64,000 nucleotides of DNA, taken from the NCBI RefSeq assembly GCF_000021745.1, contig NC_011666.1, positions 1,364,001 through 1,428,000 on the forward strand, in the 5' to 3' direction. Numbering within the stretch: position 1 is the first letter of the stretch; every line of letters starts with the position of its first letter. The position numbers were made by a program, and so were the translations under genes. Source of the DNA: Methylocella silvestris BL2 (GTDB taxonomy: Bacteria; Pseudomonadota; Alphaproteobacteria; Rhizobiales; Beijerinckiaceae). Under the pieces are notes generated by a model, which saw only the letters and a program-made list of their open reading frames with translations, was not told where the DNA came from and searched no databases. Positions 25,715 to 35,525 of the stretch are shown piece after piece.

Positions 25715-26935
25715 TCACGGCCGCCCCGCGCCGCCCTTAATCGCCTGCGTTAAGTTCTCCCCTGCTTGGCCGGCGCGTATTTCGAGGGCGCCGCGTTTAT
25801 CGCCGACGGTCTCCACAAGCGAGCCGAACAGACCGTGCGCTCCATCGGCAGAACCGGCTGTAAAAAAAAGCGTATTCCATTTACCACCTGCAGAAGAGTC
25901 GGTACCGAACGCCAGAGCCCGGAGCTTCTCGATAACGATTGGCTTTCCGTTTACACCGAGGAGAGGGCCACGGTCGACGTACTCACCCTGGGCATGCTGG
26001 GTGGGGTCGAAGGCGTTGATTTTCCCATCGCCCATATTGCCGATCAGCAAGGCTCCGTTGAAAAAGCCGGCGTAAGGCCTCACTTCCTCAGGGTCAGCGT
26101 CCTCGTCGAGGAAAGGCACCAACGCGAGGCCCCATGGCGAGTTGAGGCGACCCTTCGAGGCAACACGGTAGAGGAGTTTGCCTGATGTGTCGAAGACGTT
26201 GACGAAGCCGTGTCCCTCGCCTGGCACTTCTTTGCCGCTTGAATCTTTCAAAGCGTAAGTCACATAGATGACGCCGCCCAGGTTTTGGATTCCAAACGGC
26301 GCGTAGCCGGCGGGGATGCTGGGGTCGGTGAAGGCGTCGGCGGAAAGGGTGCTGTTGATCTGGGTGAACGTCGTGTCGAAGACGTCAACCGTGCCGGCAC
26401 GGAAGTTTGCGGCATAGAGAAAATCACCGGTCGCCGTGCCGGTGACAATGGCCAGCCCAGTATAGGCTGCCGTGGCCGAGTTGTTCACCACGACCACGAG
26501 GGGGTCGCCTCTGTACGCGGAGATGGTTCCGTCGGCGCTCCCCAGAATAAAGCCGGCGGCGCTCGGGCTTCCGGCGACACCATTGTTCACCACGAAGCCT
26601 GTCCCGTCGTTGCGCACAACGCCAGTCGGCGCGCTTTGAACTCCGGCACCCGGAACCGCGAAAGCGGTGAAGGCCGGGCAGGGGGGCGCCGCGGAGACAG
26701 CATCGACACTGTAGAGAGACGTTTTGCCCGTCCCGGCGTCGGAGATCCACCACGGCGACGTAGGACCGGCGGCGATGCCCCACCCGTCCACCAAGTTCGG
26801 GTCGACGCAATCAGCGGATGCGGCGCCGTCCGACACCAGATTGTGTTGGGTGTAAAACTGGGCGATCGCGGGGCGCGTCTGACCCCAAACTATGGCGACG
26901 CAAAGTGCCGGGATAGTCAAAGAGACATATCGCAA
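25715..26935 (-). CDS. Secreted TIGR03118-family beta-propeller-like protein
   Basis: 406 residues from TTG at 26935, chosen because GGGAGGAAAA lies just upstream and a signal peptide follows (VSLTIPALCVAIVWGQTRPAIA). The text NLVSDGAASADCVDPNLVDGWGI, PWWISDAGTGKTSLY, GFVNVFDTSGKLL and GALLIGNMGDGKINAFDP is characteristic of the TIGR03118 family, whose repeats suggest a propeller. Function unknown. First or last member of the island's set of exported proteins; 613 nt from the DUF6282-like gene on the same strand. Confidence 0.82.
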   Translation of the reverse strand: MRYVSLTIPALCVAIVWGQTRPAIAQFYTQHNLVSDGAASADCVDPNLVDGWGIAAGPTSPWWISDAGTGKTSLYSVDAVSAAPPCPAFTAFAVPGAGVQSAPTGVVRNDGTGFVVNNGVAGSPSAAGFILGSADGTISAYRGDPLVVVVNNSATAAYTGLAIVTGTATGDFLYAANFRAGTVDVFDTTFTQINSTLSADAFTDPSIPAGYAPFGIQNLGGVIYVTYALKDSSGKEVPGEGHGFVNVFDTSGKLLYRVASKGRLNSPWGLALVPFLDEDADPEEVRPYAGFFNGALLIGNMGDGKINAFDPTQHAQGEYVDRGPLLGVNGKPIVIEKLRALAFGTDSSAGGKWNTLFFTAGSADGAHGLFGSLVETVGDKRGALEIRAGQAGENLTQAIKGGAGRP

Positions 26936-26961
26936 AACTTTTCCTCCCTGTGTGTGGCCGA

Positions 26962-27438
26962 TCACCAGCGAGATATATACCTTAGTGTCGTTGGCGAACG
27001 CCAGCGCCGGCGAGGAGAGGGCAAAACTCTTGTGTATCGGCGCCAATCTTCAAAACGTCTCTGTAAAAGCCGGCGGCTTCGTCCCGAACCACATTTGGAT
27101 GACGGCGAAGACGTTTCAATGTAGCCGTGCACCGACTTCAACTTCGCCATCGGGTCAGCGCCCTGGTCAGCCGGCGCATCTTTCGCGAGAGTCGCACCAT
27201 ACTTGGCGTCGAGGGTCATAAGGCTCTCGATCCCGCTGGCATGGGCCGGCGAGCGATAATTCCAGCTCCTCAGCACGCGCCCCACGACGGCGATTGGACT
27301 CGCCGTCCTCGTTACAATCACAGCCGGCAATTCGACCGGCCCGTTCACCGAACGAGTTTGTGCCGTGGCCTACGCCACCGCCGGCACGGCGCTAGCCAAC
27401 AGCGCGGCCAAGCCTCTACTCAGAACGCGAACTCGCAT
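26962..27438 (-). pseudogene. Secreted-protein gene with in-frame stop codon
   Basis: ATG at 27438 starts a signal peptide (VLSRGLAALLASAVPAVA), then a TAG at 27370-27372, then the same frame goes on ATAQTRSVNGPVELPAVIV and KYGATLAKDAPADQGADPMA before coding character fades near 27110. The last part is related at both protein and DNA level to the end of the GspN-like pseudogene at 29.5 kb. No domain identified. Confidence 0.45.
27122..27245 (-). repeat. Diverged inverted repeat, copy A
   Basis: On the minus strand this stretch shares CCATGCCAGCGG, AAGTATGG-GCG, TGCGCCGGC and GACCCGAT blocks, in the same order, with the plus-strand sequence at 29516-29616. The two copies are inverted and flank the DUF6282-like gene. 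Confidence 0.5.
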
Positions 27439-27548
27439 TTATGCCTCACGCGCACCCAAGAATGTTATATTATCCGCATTCTCAAACGCAACGCTCCTCG
27501 TCACGGCAGGCGCAACGACCCGCGCCCGCCGATCAGTCAAGGATGCCC

Positions 27549-28703
27549 CTACAGAACAGGCAGCCCTATCGCCTTTGCGGGGTTGTCCTGAAACATCCGT
27601 TTGAGGTCCGCCTCTTTGAATCCCGCCGTGCGCAGGCGTTGAATGGCCGTCACAAGCGCGTCGGTGTGATTGGTCCCGGGCAGGCCGGAGTCGCTGCTGA
27701 TGAGGACATTCTGGGGGCCCAACTTGCGAATCTTGTCGATGATAGCGGCTTGCGCGGTTTGGCCAGACACAAACTCGACGACAGCGCCCTTGGCGACGAC
27801 CTCCTGGAGCTGGTCGATAGTCGGGTCGGTGTATTGCGCGCCTAGATTGGCGTGGGTAATGATGATCTTGGTGATTCCGCGCTTCCTCGCTGCCTTGACG
27901 ATGAGCATCATTTCATCAGCAGAGACATGGCCTGTGGCGAGGGTGAGATTGCGTTCCTTGATGAGGTCTAGCACCTCGAAGACCTCGGGCAGTAACTTGC
28001 CGTTATCGGAGACGCGGACGTAGGGCCTAGCCTGCTTGAGGGTTTGAACCTCGTGCTCGGAATCGTGGGTCGGCATCCAGACGATCGCTCCAAAGCCGCC
28101 TTGGACATCCGACATGTATCGGATGGCGTTTGGGTTGACGCCGCCTTCCGGAGTGTCCATGCAGACGGCGCCGAACGCCAGGAAACCGGTGCCAGGCACC
28201 GCGTACTTGCGGACCAGAAAGGCGATGCTCGCCGTCTCTTGCCAATGGTTCTTGAAGACCGCGCCGCGCATCCCGCGCTCCTGCATCAACTTGGCGACCT
28301 CGAAAGCGTCTCCATAGCGCGGATAGGAGTCAGGGCCGTGATGGGCGTGGAGATCGATCGCGCCCCGCAGGATGGGATCGCTCAGATGCCGGTCGATGGT
28401 CGGACCAGGATTATTTTTGTTATTCGTTGGCGTATTGAAAGATGTCCAAGCATCCCCAACCGTATTGTCCCTTGGCCACAAGATGGTGGAGTCGAGCACA
28501 TACCAGCTGATCTTGGTCCCATCGTCCAATTTGACCGTGGCGTCCTTCCTACCGTAGTCCTCCGGGAACCGCAGAGCCTGATACGGCGGGCCGTGTTCCG
28601 ACGGATGACCCCTGTCCTCGCGGACTTGGGCAAGGGCGCTGCCGCTCGGCGCCGCAAAAAGCAGAAGCGCCATCAGTGCCGTGTACTTTTGTAATGGACC
28701 CAT
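27549..28703 (-). CDS. Exported DUF6282-like metal-dependent hydrolase (amidohydrolase superfamily)
   Basis: 384 residues; ATG at 28703 has GGGAGGGAA upstream, and a signal peptide follows (LMALLLFAAPSGSALAQ). The amidohydrolase metal motif is AIDLHAHHGPDSYPR near residue 115; further candidate ligands are the Lys/His in AVFKNHWQETAS, the His in LATGHVSADEM and KIIITHANLGAQ, and the Asp in ISSDSGLPG. The barrel is complete, ending in NPAKAIGLPVL, an amidohydrolase-type C-terminus. Substrate unknown. It is flanked by broken genes and by the diverged inverted repeat. Confidence 0.82.
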   Translation of the reverse strand: MGPLQKYTALMALLLFAAPSGSALAQVREDRGHPSEHGPPYQALRFPEDYGRKDATVKLDDGTKISWYVLDSTILWPRDNTVGDAWTSFNTPTNNKNNPGPTIDRHLSDPILRGAIDLHAHHGPDSYPRYGDAFEVAKLMQERGMRGAVFKNHWQETASIAFLVRKYAVPGTGFLAFGAVCMDTPEGGVNPNAIRYMSDVQGGFGAIVWMPTHDSEHEVQTLKQARPYVRVSDNGKLLPEVFEVLDLIKERNLTLATGHVSADEMMLIVKAARKRGITKIIITHANLGAQYTDPTIDQLQEVVAKGAVVEFVSGQTAQAAIIDKIRKLGPQNVLISSDSGLPGTNHTDALVTAIQRLRTAGFKEADLKRMFQDNPAKAIGLPVL

Positions 28704-28978
28704 GCGTTCCCTCCCCATTTGAGGCTTTGAGAAGCCTTCTCGACCGCGAGTTGGTCTTCTAGTTCGACGAAAGACAACAGCGCTCGCCGGATGTAATTTA
28801 GCATGACCTATGGGAGCCAACTACCATGATCCTGCACGTTTTATAATGATTCTGCGCACCTGTACATTTTTCACCGGCGCGCCACTGTGTAGGATCGCGG
28901 GAGGAAGACTTTGTGTTATGTTTGAACGTGTCCCAGGATAGCTCACAGAGCATAAACTTTGATGCGTCCACTAGCACA

Positions 28979-29619
28979 GGGTTTGACCGAATGAATTCAT
29001 GCGCATGGGCAGCAATATTTTTGGCGCTAGAAGCCTATTGCGTGAGCAGAATAGCCTTAGGACAGGCTCCGAGCCAGAGCTTGGGTGCTGATGAATCCAT
29101 GAGCCCACAGCAGAGCATGACGGTCGTTCCCGGCAGCGCGCCGGCTGTGCGTAACGCTTCGGGTCAAGGCAATCCGCTCTCGTCGATTTCTTTGGAATCG
29201 CTGCGCGCGACGCGCCAGCGTCCCCTTTTCTCGGTGACGCGCCGTCCGGCGCCCTCCCCTATATCCGAAGAGGTAGTGTAGAGAGAGAACCTGCAAGGGC
29301 TCCGCAGATGTGGGAGCCCGAAAAGCCCAAATTAGATCTAATTGGTGTAGTGCATGGACCGCTCTTAAGTATGGCGGTTTTTCTTGATGAAACAAACCAT
29401 TCGCTTGTGAGGCTCCGAATTGGACAGTCTTTCCACGGATGGACAGTGCACGAGCTGGACACGAGGGGAGCGACGCTAGAAAAGGCGGAGCAGAAAGTAA
29501 AACTAAAATTGCCGGACCATGCCAGCGGCAAGTATGGCGCGGCTTCCTTGAAATATGCGCCGGCCCACCAGGGCACGGACCCGATCGCAGAGATTGAAGG
29601 CGGTGTGCGGCTGCCTTGA
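28979..29619 (+). pseudogene. GspN-like type II secretion protein, frameshifted
   Basis: The first frame starts near 28991 with a membrane/signal stretch (CAWAAIFLALEAYCVSRIAL) and continues SLESLRATRQRPLFSVTRRP to a TAG at 29279. The next frame carries on from about 29275 with EREPARAPQMWEPEKPKLDLIG, DETNHSLVRLRIGQSFHGW and ATLEKAEQKVKLKLP. The order LRATRxRPLFS, LVG, VRLRxGxxxxGW is that of GspN/GspC-like proteins of rhizobial type II secretion loci. A one-base shift broke it. No other gsp gene is present. Confidence 0.6.
29516..29616 (+). repeat. Diverged inverted repeat, copy B
   Basis: Counterpart of the minus-strand sequence at 27122-27245; encodes KYGAASLKYAPAHQGTDPIA here against KYGATLAKDAPADQGADPMA there. 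Confidence 0.5.
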
Positions 29620-30911
29620 ACGCCGATTCCCTTCGACTGCTTGGCTCAATTTCGCGGGACGTTGGGATGTGCTTCTGCCGGCAGCCGGATTTGTTTTCGG
29701 CATATTTGTTGGTACAAATATCTCGTCGTGAAAAATACATTTATTTCTATACGTCAATCTGACGTAACGAATACTCCTGCGATAGCAATAATTATGATAA
29801 CTTAGCCCGTAAATCGGCATAATCGGCGCTTTTGCTCTGACCCCAGCAACGCCCTCGGTAGGCAGAAATCGAGTATCGGCGTTAATTGAGCCCAAAACGG
29901 GCGGTCCTCCAACCTTCTTCGTGCTATCGGGGAGAGCGCGCCGTGAAGCGATCAGCGTCGAGATGCCGGTTTAAGTAGATATGAAGCTTCCGCTGCATGG
30001 GAGGCCTTCGGCGGCTTATTCTTGCCGCCCTCGACCAAGAGCGTTCGCCCTCGCCTTCCGTTACGAGAGCTGGCACCTAACCTCGAGGGAGACAAAGTGC
30101 GCGAGGCAATCGCGCCTTTCGGCAACGGGGAGATTCCGGCGTACAGAGTTCGTGCTGGGCATCGCCGGCGCCCATGAATTTGGCGCCGGTCCCGCCCACA
30201 CTAAGATCACCGTCAAAGCGAAAGGGTCTTGCGACGCGCGTGCCGGACGTTATCCAAAGCCATGCGACAAGATTTCTATCACACGTCGCTTTGCGGAAGA
30301 CCTGTGAACCTCAGCAAGCGGAACCACGGTCGCAGATCGCCGGCACATCAATGGTTGAGCCGGTGAAGGATAGGCTGAGGATCGAATCTGCAGCGTCTAT
30401 CAAACGGGCGGGCTGAAGCTCAGCAACCTCTGCAGGACGCCTGTTGACGCGCCGTCCGAAAGATGGCTCGGCCACGATTGCGACAGGGGCCGAATCAGGA
30501 ATCAGGGGTTTGGAATTCCAATCACGTCGATGAAGCATACGACGGTGAATTCCTCGAACGCCGTGAGGAGCATGTGCTGGTGATGGAGAAGCCGGCATGA
30601 TCGTCGTTATTCTGTGAGCATCGAAAGGAGGGGCGATATGGGCTCCTGAGGAGATAGATCGGACGCTTCGAACGCTATCCGCCCTCCCGTGGCATTTCCG
30701 ATAGCTTCGTCAAATACCCACTAAATCTGTAACGTGGCCCTCCATCTCTGGCCTGAGGAGCTGGGCAGGTAGCGCAGCATTTGCCATACGGACTGCTATG
30801 GCATGCGATCCTCAATTTTGCGCTTCATTAGGATTAAGGTGAGGCGATCTCTGCCCAGAGACTCGCTGTGATTGATGTTGCCGCTGACGTTAAAGAACGC
30901 ATATTCGTTGA
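29620..30911. other. Long stretch without intact gene
   Basis: No complete gene. A plus-strand frame at about 30515-30600 reads VDEAYDGEFLERREEHVLVM before a stop and may be the end of a lost gene. Otherwise only short, biased frames. Confidence 0.4.
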
Positions 30912-31140
30912 TCAAAGAACGAGCCAAAAAGAAAGCCAGGCTGCCACCTGATCGGGAATGGCATGGCCGCAACCATACCGTCACCGTGCTGGAAAATGGA
31001 TTCGAATACGCCGGGACACCTGGCCCTCGCTGACTCAGATCGCCAAGACAATCACCTCCGCGCGTTGGTCGAGCCGGCGCTTCTTCGGCTTGCCAGGCGT
31101 GAAGGGCGATCGCGACGGCAAGGGAGGGCCCCATGCGTGA
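30912..31140 (+). pseudogene. DUF2924-like fragment, frameshifted
   Basis: One frame reads KKARLPPDREWHGRNHTVTV and ENGFEYAGT; a second frame, from about 31018, continues WPSLTQIAKTITSARWSSRR and FFGL. This is the typical C-terminal half of DUF2924 proteins, which accompany recombinases on alphaproteobacterial mobile elements. N-terminus missing. Confidence 0.5.
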
Positions 31141-31500
31141 AGCAATCAAGGGCGCGCCGTCAATCGGGCGCGCTGCGCGATCTACGCCCTTCCGCCATGA
31201 GAAGGCTTGAGGACCGCATGCCAGCACAGGCGGCCGGTTGCACGGCATAGACGATGCAGATTCGAGAGCGGCGGTGCCGCTTTGATTCCATCCTCGCCTT
31301 GAAATCTCCCCGCCGCCTTCGCCGGCGAATGTCGTCCTGCATTCTCCCCAGACGAGCGGCAGTCTACGGTCGAGGGTTCACCGACTATCGATCGCAGTGG
31401 TGCTGGACGAGACGCACAGTCATCAAGCCGGCGCCGACCCGTTAATCTGGGTTATATCAATCTCTGCGGCGCGCCCGCGCGATTTGGTCGGTGCAGACAA
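31141..31500. other. Gap before the carboxylesterase gene end
   Basis: Nothing recognisable on either strand. Confidence 0.4.
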
Positions 31501-33216
31501 TCACGGCAGTGGCGGCACGACCGAATCCCATAGGTCGCAGTTGCGAAGCGCTGCGTATTGGGCATCAGTCATCGTCGAACTGGCTGGGGTCTTCTGAATC
31601 AGCCAGGCGGGTTTCGACGGGCGGGTTGTATAGCGCGGCCACGGGGAATTGCCTTGCCCGTTGGGATTGCCCGTCCAGGCAAAGTTGGCCCAGAAGGCGA
31701 CGAGTTGGTCTGAGAGCTTCTCCTGCTTATTGTTCAGATAACGCACGATGCTGGGCGGCGACGGTCCACCGCTCCAAAGCGGAAAGAGATACTGGATATC
31801 GGAAGTGTGATACGCGAGAGAAACCAATCCCGGCATCTTCGGAAAGTAGAACGGCGCCGTCTGGTCGGCAAACTCATAGACGTAAACCGGTATCTGAGGC
31901 GCCAGTATTTTATCAAGCACCCGTTGCCCGCATATCGAGGCGTCTGTGCCGACCCTGTCCCAAACCAGTTGCGGCGTTGCATAGGCATTCAGCGGATAGC
32001 GAGCTAGAATCCGCGCCGGCGTGCCGGCCGGGTATGCGCTCGTGCCAAAAGTATTGTTGACATAGGCCAAGTATTGCTCTGCAGTCGGCGGGGTACGAAG
32101 CGCATTGTTTGTGTTGGAGTTATACTCGGTAATTGCGAGGAAAAAGTTTTGTTCGTCCTCAACGTCGCCATTTATCAGGGGCACATGATTAAACTGTCCC
32201 GTGGCGAAGGCGGTCATTGGCTGCATCGGAACAATTTGGCCGTCGACTACGCCTTGCCCTGCAGTGAAATTACCCCGGAGCGCTCCAGCTTGCGCCGCCG
32301 TCAGACTGCGGAGACATTTGGCGGTGGCAGCATCCGTGCCAGAGCCGCAACCGGCCGCAACCGCAAAGGCGACACCTCTGGCCTCCGCGGTCGCCAAGGG
32401 GGTCGAGTACCCGCCTGGCAGAAGCGGGGCAGGACAGTAGCTTTGACAGATCACGCGATGCAGCAATCCCTTTGCAAGTGGCGACACCATACTGAGGGCC
32501 GCGTTGAGCGCTCCCGAGGATTGGCCGCCGACGGTGACGTTGTTTTTGTCGCCACCGAACTGCGCGATGTTGCGTTGCACCCACTTCAGCACAAGTTGCT
32601 GATCGAGGAGGCCATAGTTGCCGAAGAGATGTCCCTCATTGTCCAGGGCCGGATGAGATAACCAACCAAAAACGTTGAGGCGGTATTCCATTGTCACGAC
32701 GACGGTATGCCCCTGCGCGGCTAGTTTGCTCCCGTCGTATCCGGGCGTTTCACCATCGACATTGCCGCCGCCATGGATCCAGACAATGACCGGGAGCTTC
32801 TCCCTGCCTGCAGGATCGATGTTCGGCGTAAAGACGTTTAGATAGAGGCAGTCTTCGTTATTGTTGGCTGGCCCGGCGAACACTCCGAATAGGTTGCTTT
32901 GCGCGCAGACAGGTCCATACGCGGTCGCCTGTAAAACGCCGCTCCAGGGGGCGTGCTTTTTCGGCGGTCGCCAGCGTAGATCTCCGATTGGCGGCTCCGC
33001 ATAAGGAATGCCGAGAAACTGAGCGACGCCGTTGCCGATAACGCCTTTGACGGGCCCCTCTTTCGTATTCACCAGAGGGCCCGCGGCAGCACTCTCAAGC
33101 GGCGCACGCGCTCCGAGCGCAAACATCAAGCCTAGCGCCATCGCCGCGCCAGCGGAGAGCCTTAGACCGCGCGGCCGCGAACGCGCCCAAAGCCGCAGCT
33201 TTGAAATCTTGAACAT
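31501..33216 (-). CDS. Secreted type-B carboxylesterase (para-nitrobenzyl esterase family)
   Basis: 571 residues; ATG at 33216 with AGGAGGGGG upstream. Signal peptide in residues 1-45. Family signatures: EDCLYLNVFTP near 110, the oxyanion segment VIVWIHGGGNVDGE near 130, nucleophile elbow TVGGQSSGALNAALS near 215 with Ser as nucleophile, and a C-terminal AYHTSDIQYLF segment supplying the catalytic His. The length matches the family. Substrate is an ester or carbamate, not further determined. It follows the alpha/beta hydrolase gene by 140 nt on the same strand. Confidence 0.9.
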   Translation of the reverse strand: MFKISKLRLWARSRPRGLRLSAGAAMALGLMFALGARAPLESAAAGPLVNTKEGPVKGVIGNGVAQFLGIPYAEPPIGDLRWRPPKKHAPWSGVLQATAYGPVCAQSNLFGVFAGPANNNEDCLYLNVFTPNIDPAGREKLPVIVWIHGGGNVDGETPGYDGSKLAAQGHTVVVTMEYRLNVFGWLSHPALDNEGHLFGNYGLLDQQLVLKWVQRNIAQFGGDKNNVTVGGQSSGALNAALSMVSPLAKGLLHRVICQSYCPAPLLPGGYSTPLATAEARGVAFAVAAGCGSGTDAATAKCLRSLTAAQAGALRGNFTAGQGVVDGQIVPMQPMTAFATGQFNHVPLINGDVEDEQNFFLAITEYNSNTNNALRTPPTAEQYLAYVNNTFGTSAYPAGTPARILARYPLNAYATPQLVWDRVGTDASICGQRVLDKILAPQIPVYVYEFADQTAPFYFPKMPGLVSLAYHTSDIQYLFPLWSGGPSPPSIVRYLNNKQEKLSDQLVAFWANFAWTGNPNGQGNSPWPRYTTRPSKPAWLIQKTPASSTMTDAQYAALRNCDLWDSVVPPLP

Positions 33217-33312
33217 TGCCCCCTCCTTTTCTGGGTAGTGTCGCATTTAGGCTTGAGGGCCCAGTGTCGAGCTCGAGCGGGTTGCGCGAACGTCGCCGTC
33301 GCGTGAGTCGTA

Positions 33313-33347
33313 GGAGCGGCAAAGATGCTTTTGCTCTTTGCCGCTCC
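33313..33347. repeat. Perfect 12-bp inverted repeat between two hydrolase genes
   Basis: GGAGCGGCAAAG (33313-33324) and CTTTGCCGCTCC (33336-33347), 11-nt loop. It lies 10 nt after the stop of the alpha/beta hydrolase (minus strand). No T-tract, so termination or mRNA end protection is only possible. Confidence 0.55.
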
Positions 33348-33356
33348 TCAGCGAGA

Positions 33357-34517
33357 TCAGTCTTTGACGTTCTTTTGGAGCCAATCGAGAACCACGCCAG
33401 CCACCTGGTCGCTGTTCTTCTCGATAAACATGAAATGACTATTCCCCCGGATCCCTATGTCCTGCAGTCTGGTCCACGTGAATTTCACGCCGGCCTGAGT
33501 GAGATATCGCGTCGTGCACGGATCCCAGAGCGTATTGTACCCTGCCTCGCTCGAAAGATATAAGATGCGTACTTGTGCGATCCTCGGCAGCTGGCGGGCG
33601 GGCTCCTTTTGTAACAGACAGCTCTTGACGTAAGGGTCGCCCTGAATAGGCGTGTCGACAAATTTTAGCTGAGACGGGTCTGAGACTGCCGGGCGGTAAT
33701 GAAGCGGATTGAGGGTCAGCCCCCACGGAAGGTTTAGCGTCCCAAGTGGTTTCAGCGCGACGACCGGCGGTCCGCCCGGCTCGATCGTGACCAGCGCTTT
33801 CAGGAGATCGGGCCTGCGGTCGGCCACCAGCCAGGCAGGAAATCCCGGCTGCGAATGTGGCACCAGAATAGAGGGGCCAATTTTCTCTAGGAGGGCAATC
33901 AGCGCGTCCGCAGTCAGCGGCTCCTGCGCCGTGTTGTCGATTGCCGCCGCCTGCGAGGCGAGGAACTGATCAAACGTCGGATCGCCGTCCACCGCCGGCC
34001 CGACCCAGCGTGTGTGGAATTTCGCGGCCGGCCAGATGTTGTAGCGCTCCGGCGCCGCGAAGAGCCTTCGAACCGTCAGGGAATCGCCTGGATCGCTGAG
34101 GGGCCCCATTTGGGAATTATAGGGAGAGCGGCCGCGCCCAGGCTGATCGACGACGTAGACGGCGTATCCTTTACGAAGGAAATACTGTGCCCACCCTTCC
34201 CGACCGTCAGGCGTTTCATTCCAGCCAACGCCAATCTGGCCGCCGCCGTGAACGAAGACCAGCGGATAAGTGTGCGTCTGCGTCTGTGGAATCGCATATT
34301 CCACGTACATTTGACCGACGATTTGGTCCTTGGCGTTGCGCGTTCCACCGACAAAGAAGTTACCGCGTTTCGCGATGACCTGAGGTCTTTTGTACTGTCC
34401 ATAATCTTGAGCCAGCCCGACGGAAGCAACAGGAAACACAGATAGTATCGCGGCGATGCAAGCGAGTCCGGCGATATGTCGTGAGATGGGTCGAAAGACC
34501 CGACGACGAAGTCTCAT
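33357..34517 (-). CDS. Exported alpha/beta hydrolase
   Basis: 386 residues; ATG at 34517 is preceded by AAAGGAGG and followed by a signal peptide (HIAGLACIAAILSVFPVASVGLA). The fold is shown by PLVFVHGGGQIGVGWNETPD (oxyanion region, near residue 80), GYAVYVVDQPGRGRS near 120, a nucleophile segment ILVPHSQPGFPAWLVADRRP near 230 where Ser sits in H-S-Q-P-G rather than the usual G-x-S-x-G, and HFMFIEKNSDQVA with the catalytic His near the C-terminus. Substrate unknown. Confidence 0.85.
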   Translation of the reverse strand: MRLRRRVFRPISRHIAGLACIAAILSVFPVASVGLAQDYGQYKRPQVIAKRGNFFVGGTRNAKDQIVGQMYVEYAIPQTQTHTYPLVFVHGGGQIGVGWNETPDGREGWAQYFLRKGYAVYVVDQPGRGRSPYNSQMGPLSDPGDSLTVRRLFAAPERYNIWPAAKFHTRWVGPAVDGDPTFDQFLASQAAAIDNTAQEPLTADALIALLEKIGPSILVPHSQPGFPAWLVADRRPDLLKALVTIEPGGPPVVALKPLGTLNLPWGLTLNPLHYRPAVSDPSQLKFVDTPIQGDPYVKSCLLQKEPARQLPRIAQVRILYLSSEAGYNTLWDPCTTRYLTQAGVKFTWTRLQDIGIRGNSHFMFIEKNSDQVAGVVLDWLQKNVKD

Positions 34518-34796
34518 GTCGGCCTCCTTTATTTTGCTAGCCAACGGCCACATCCGCGGACGCAAGCATGCGGCAACCTTCCGGATGCCCTAGCTTTGCT
34601 ATATTGACCTCATATTCTCTTGGTCACCAAAACGTGAAGCGACATTACTGGTATAGACCCGTGACAGTACATAATCTTCCACGAAATTCCGCCCCTATCA
34701 TAAATTGGATATAGTGGAGGCCGTGAGGCGCCCCGGCGGAAGTGGCCCAGGATTGATGTTAGTTTTCTGGCGGATTTCCCAGAGTTGGAGCGGGAG
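34518..34796. promoter_or_regulatory. Upstream region of the hydrolase pair
   Basis: AT-rich (34600-34710) compared with its surroundings and likely to hold the promoter for the minus-strand hydrolase genes. No specific operator recognised. Confidence 0.35.
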
Positions 34797-35525
34797 ATTG
34801 GCGATGAATAGGGAGCGGTTTTCGGTCGAGCAGATCGTCGCAGTCTTGAAGCAGGCGGAATTGGGCCCTCCGGTGGCGGACTTGATCCGGTAGGTCGGCA
34901 TTTCCGAACAGACGTTTCATCGATGGAAAAAGCAGTATGAATCGGATCAGGTCCGTGAGTTTAAGCAGCTTTCGGAGAAGAACGTCCAGCTGAAGAAACT
35001 GGTCGCGGAGTGAGCCTGGACAAAGCCGCCTTGCAGGATGTCCTGTCAAAAAAGTTTCCAGGCCAGCGCTCACGAAGAAAGTTGTCGCTTACGTGACGGC
35101 GTGTCACGGCTACAGCGAGCGACGGGCCTGCGCTCTGACGCGCCAGCATCGATCGACCCAGAGGAAGCCAAGCATTCGGGATCTGCGTCTGGAGATCCGC
35201 CGCCGACGCATGCACGAGATTGTTCACACCCGCATTCGATGTGGCTATCGGCGTGTCCACATCTTGTTGAAACGCGAGGGCCGGGCGATCGGCAAGAACC
35301 TGGTTTACCGGCTTTATCGCGAAGAAGGGCTTGCTCTTCGCGGCAAGCGGCCGCGTCGACGCAAAATGGCGGTTCATCGCAAACCGCGACATCGACCGAA
35401 GCAGCTGAATGAAGCCTGCAGCCTCGACTTCATTCACTCAGCAACGGCGAGAAGTTTCGGGCCTTGACCATTGTCGGCGTATTCAGCCGTGAGGCGCTGG
35501 CAATCGAGGTCGGGCAACGCCTTCG
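34797..35525 (+). pseudogene. Decayed IS3-family transposase (orfA and orfB part)
   Basis: Starts RFSVEQIVAVLKQAELGPPV, has an in-frame TAG at about 34891, continues VGISEQTFHRWKKQYES and LKKLVAE, then shifts frame to VSLDKAALQDVLSKK. OrfB follows as YSERRACALTRQHRSTQRK and RRVHILLKREGRAIGKNLVY up to SLDFI, where a small deletion changes frame again to SNGEKFRALTIVGVFSREAL. The sequence breaks off near 35525 against the PRC-barrel gene. Confidence 0.75.
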
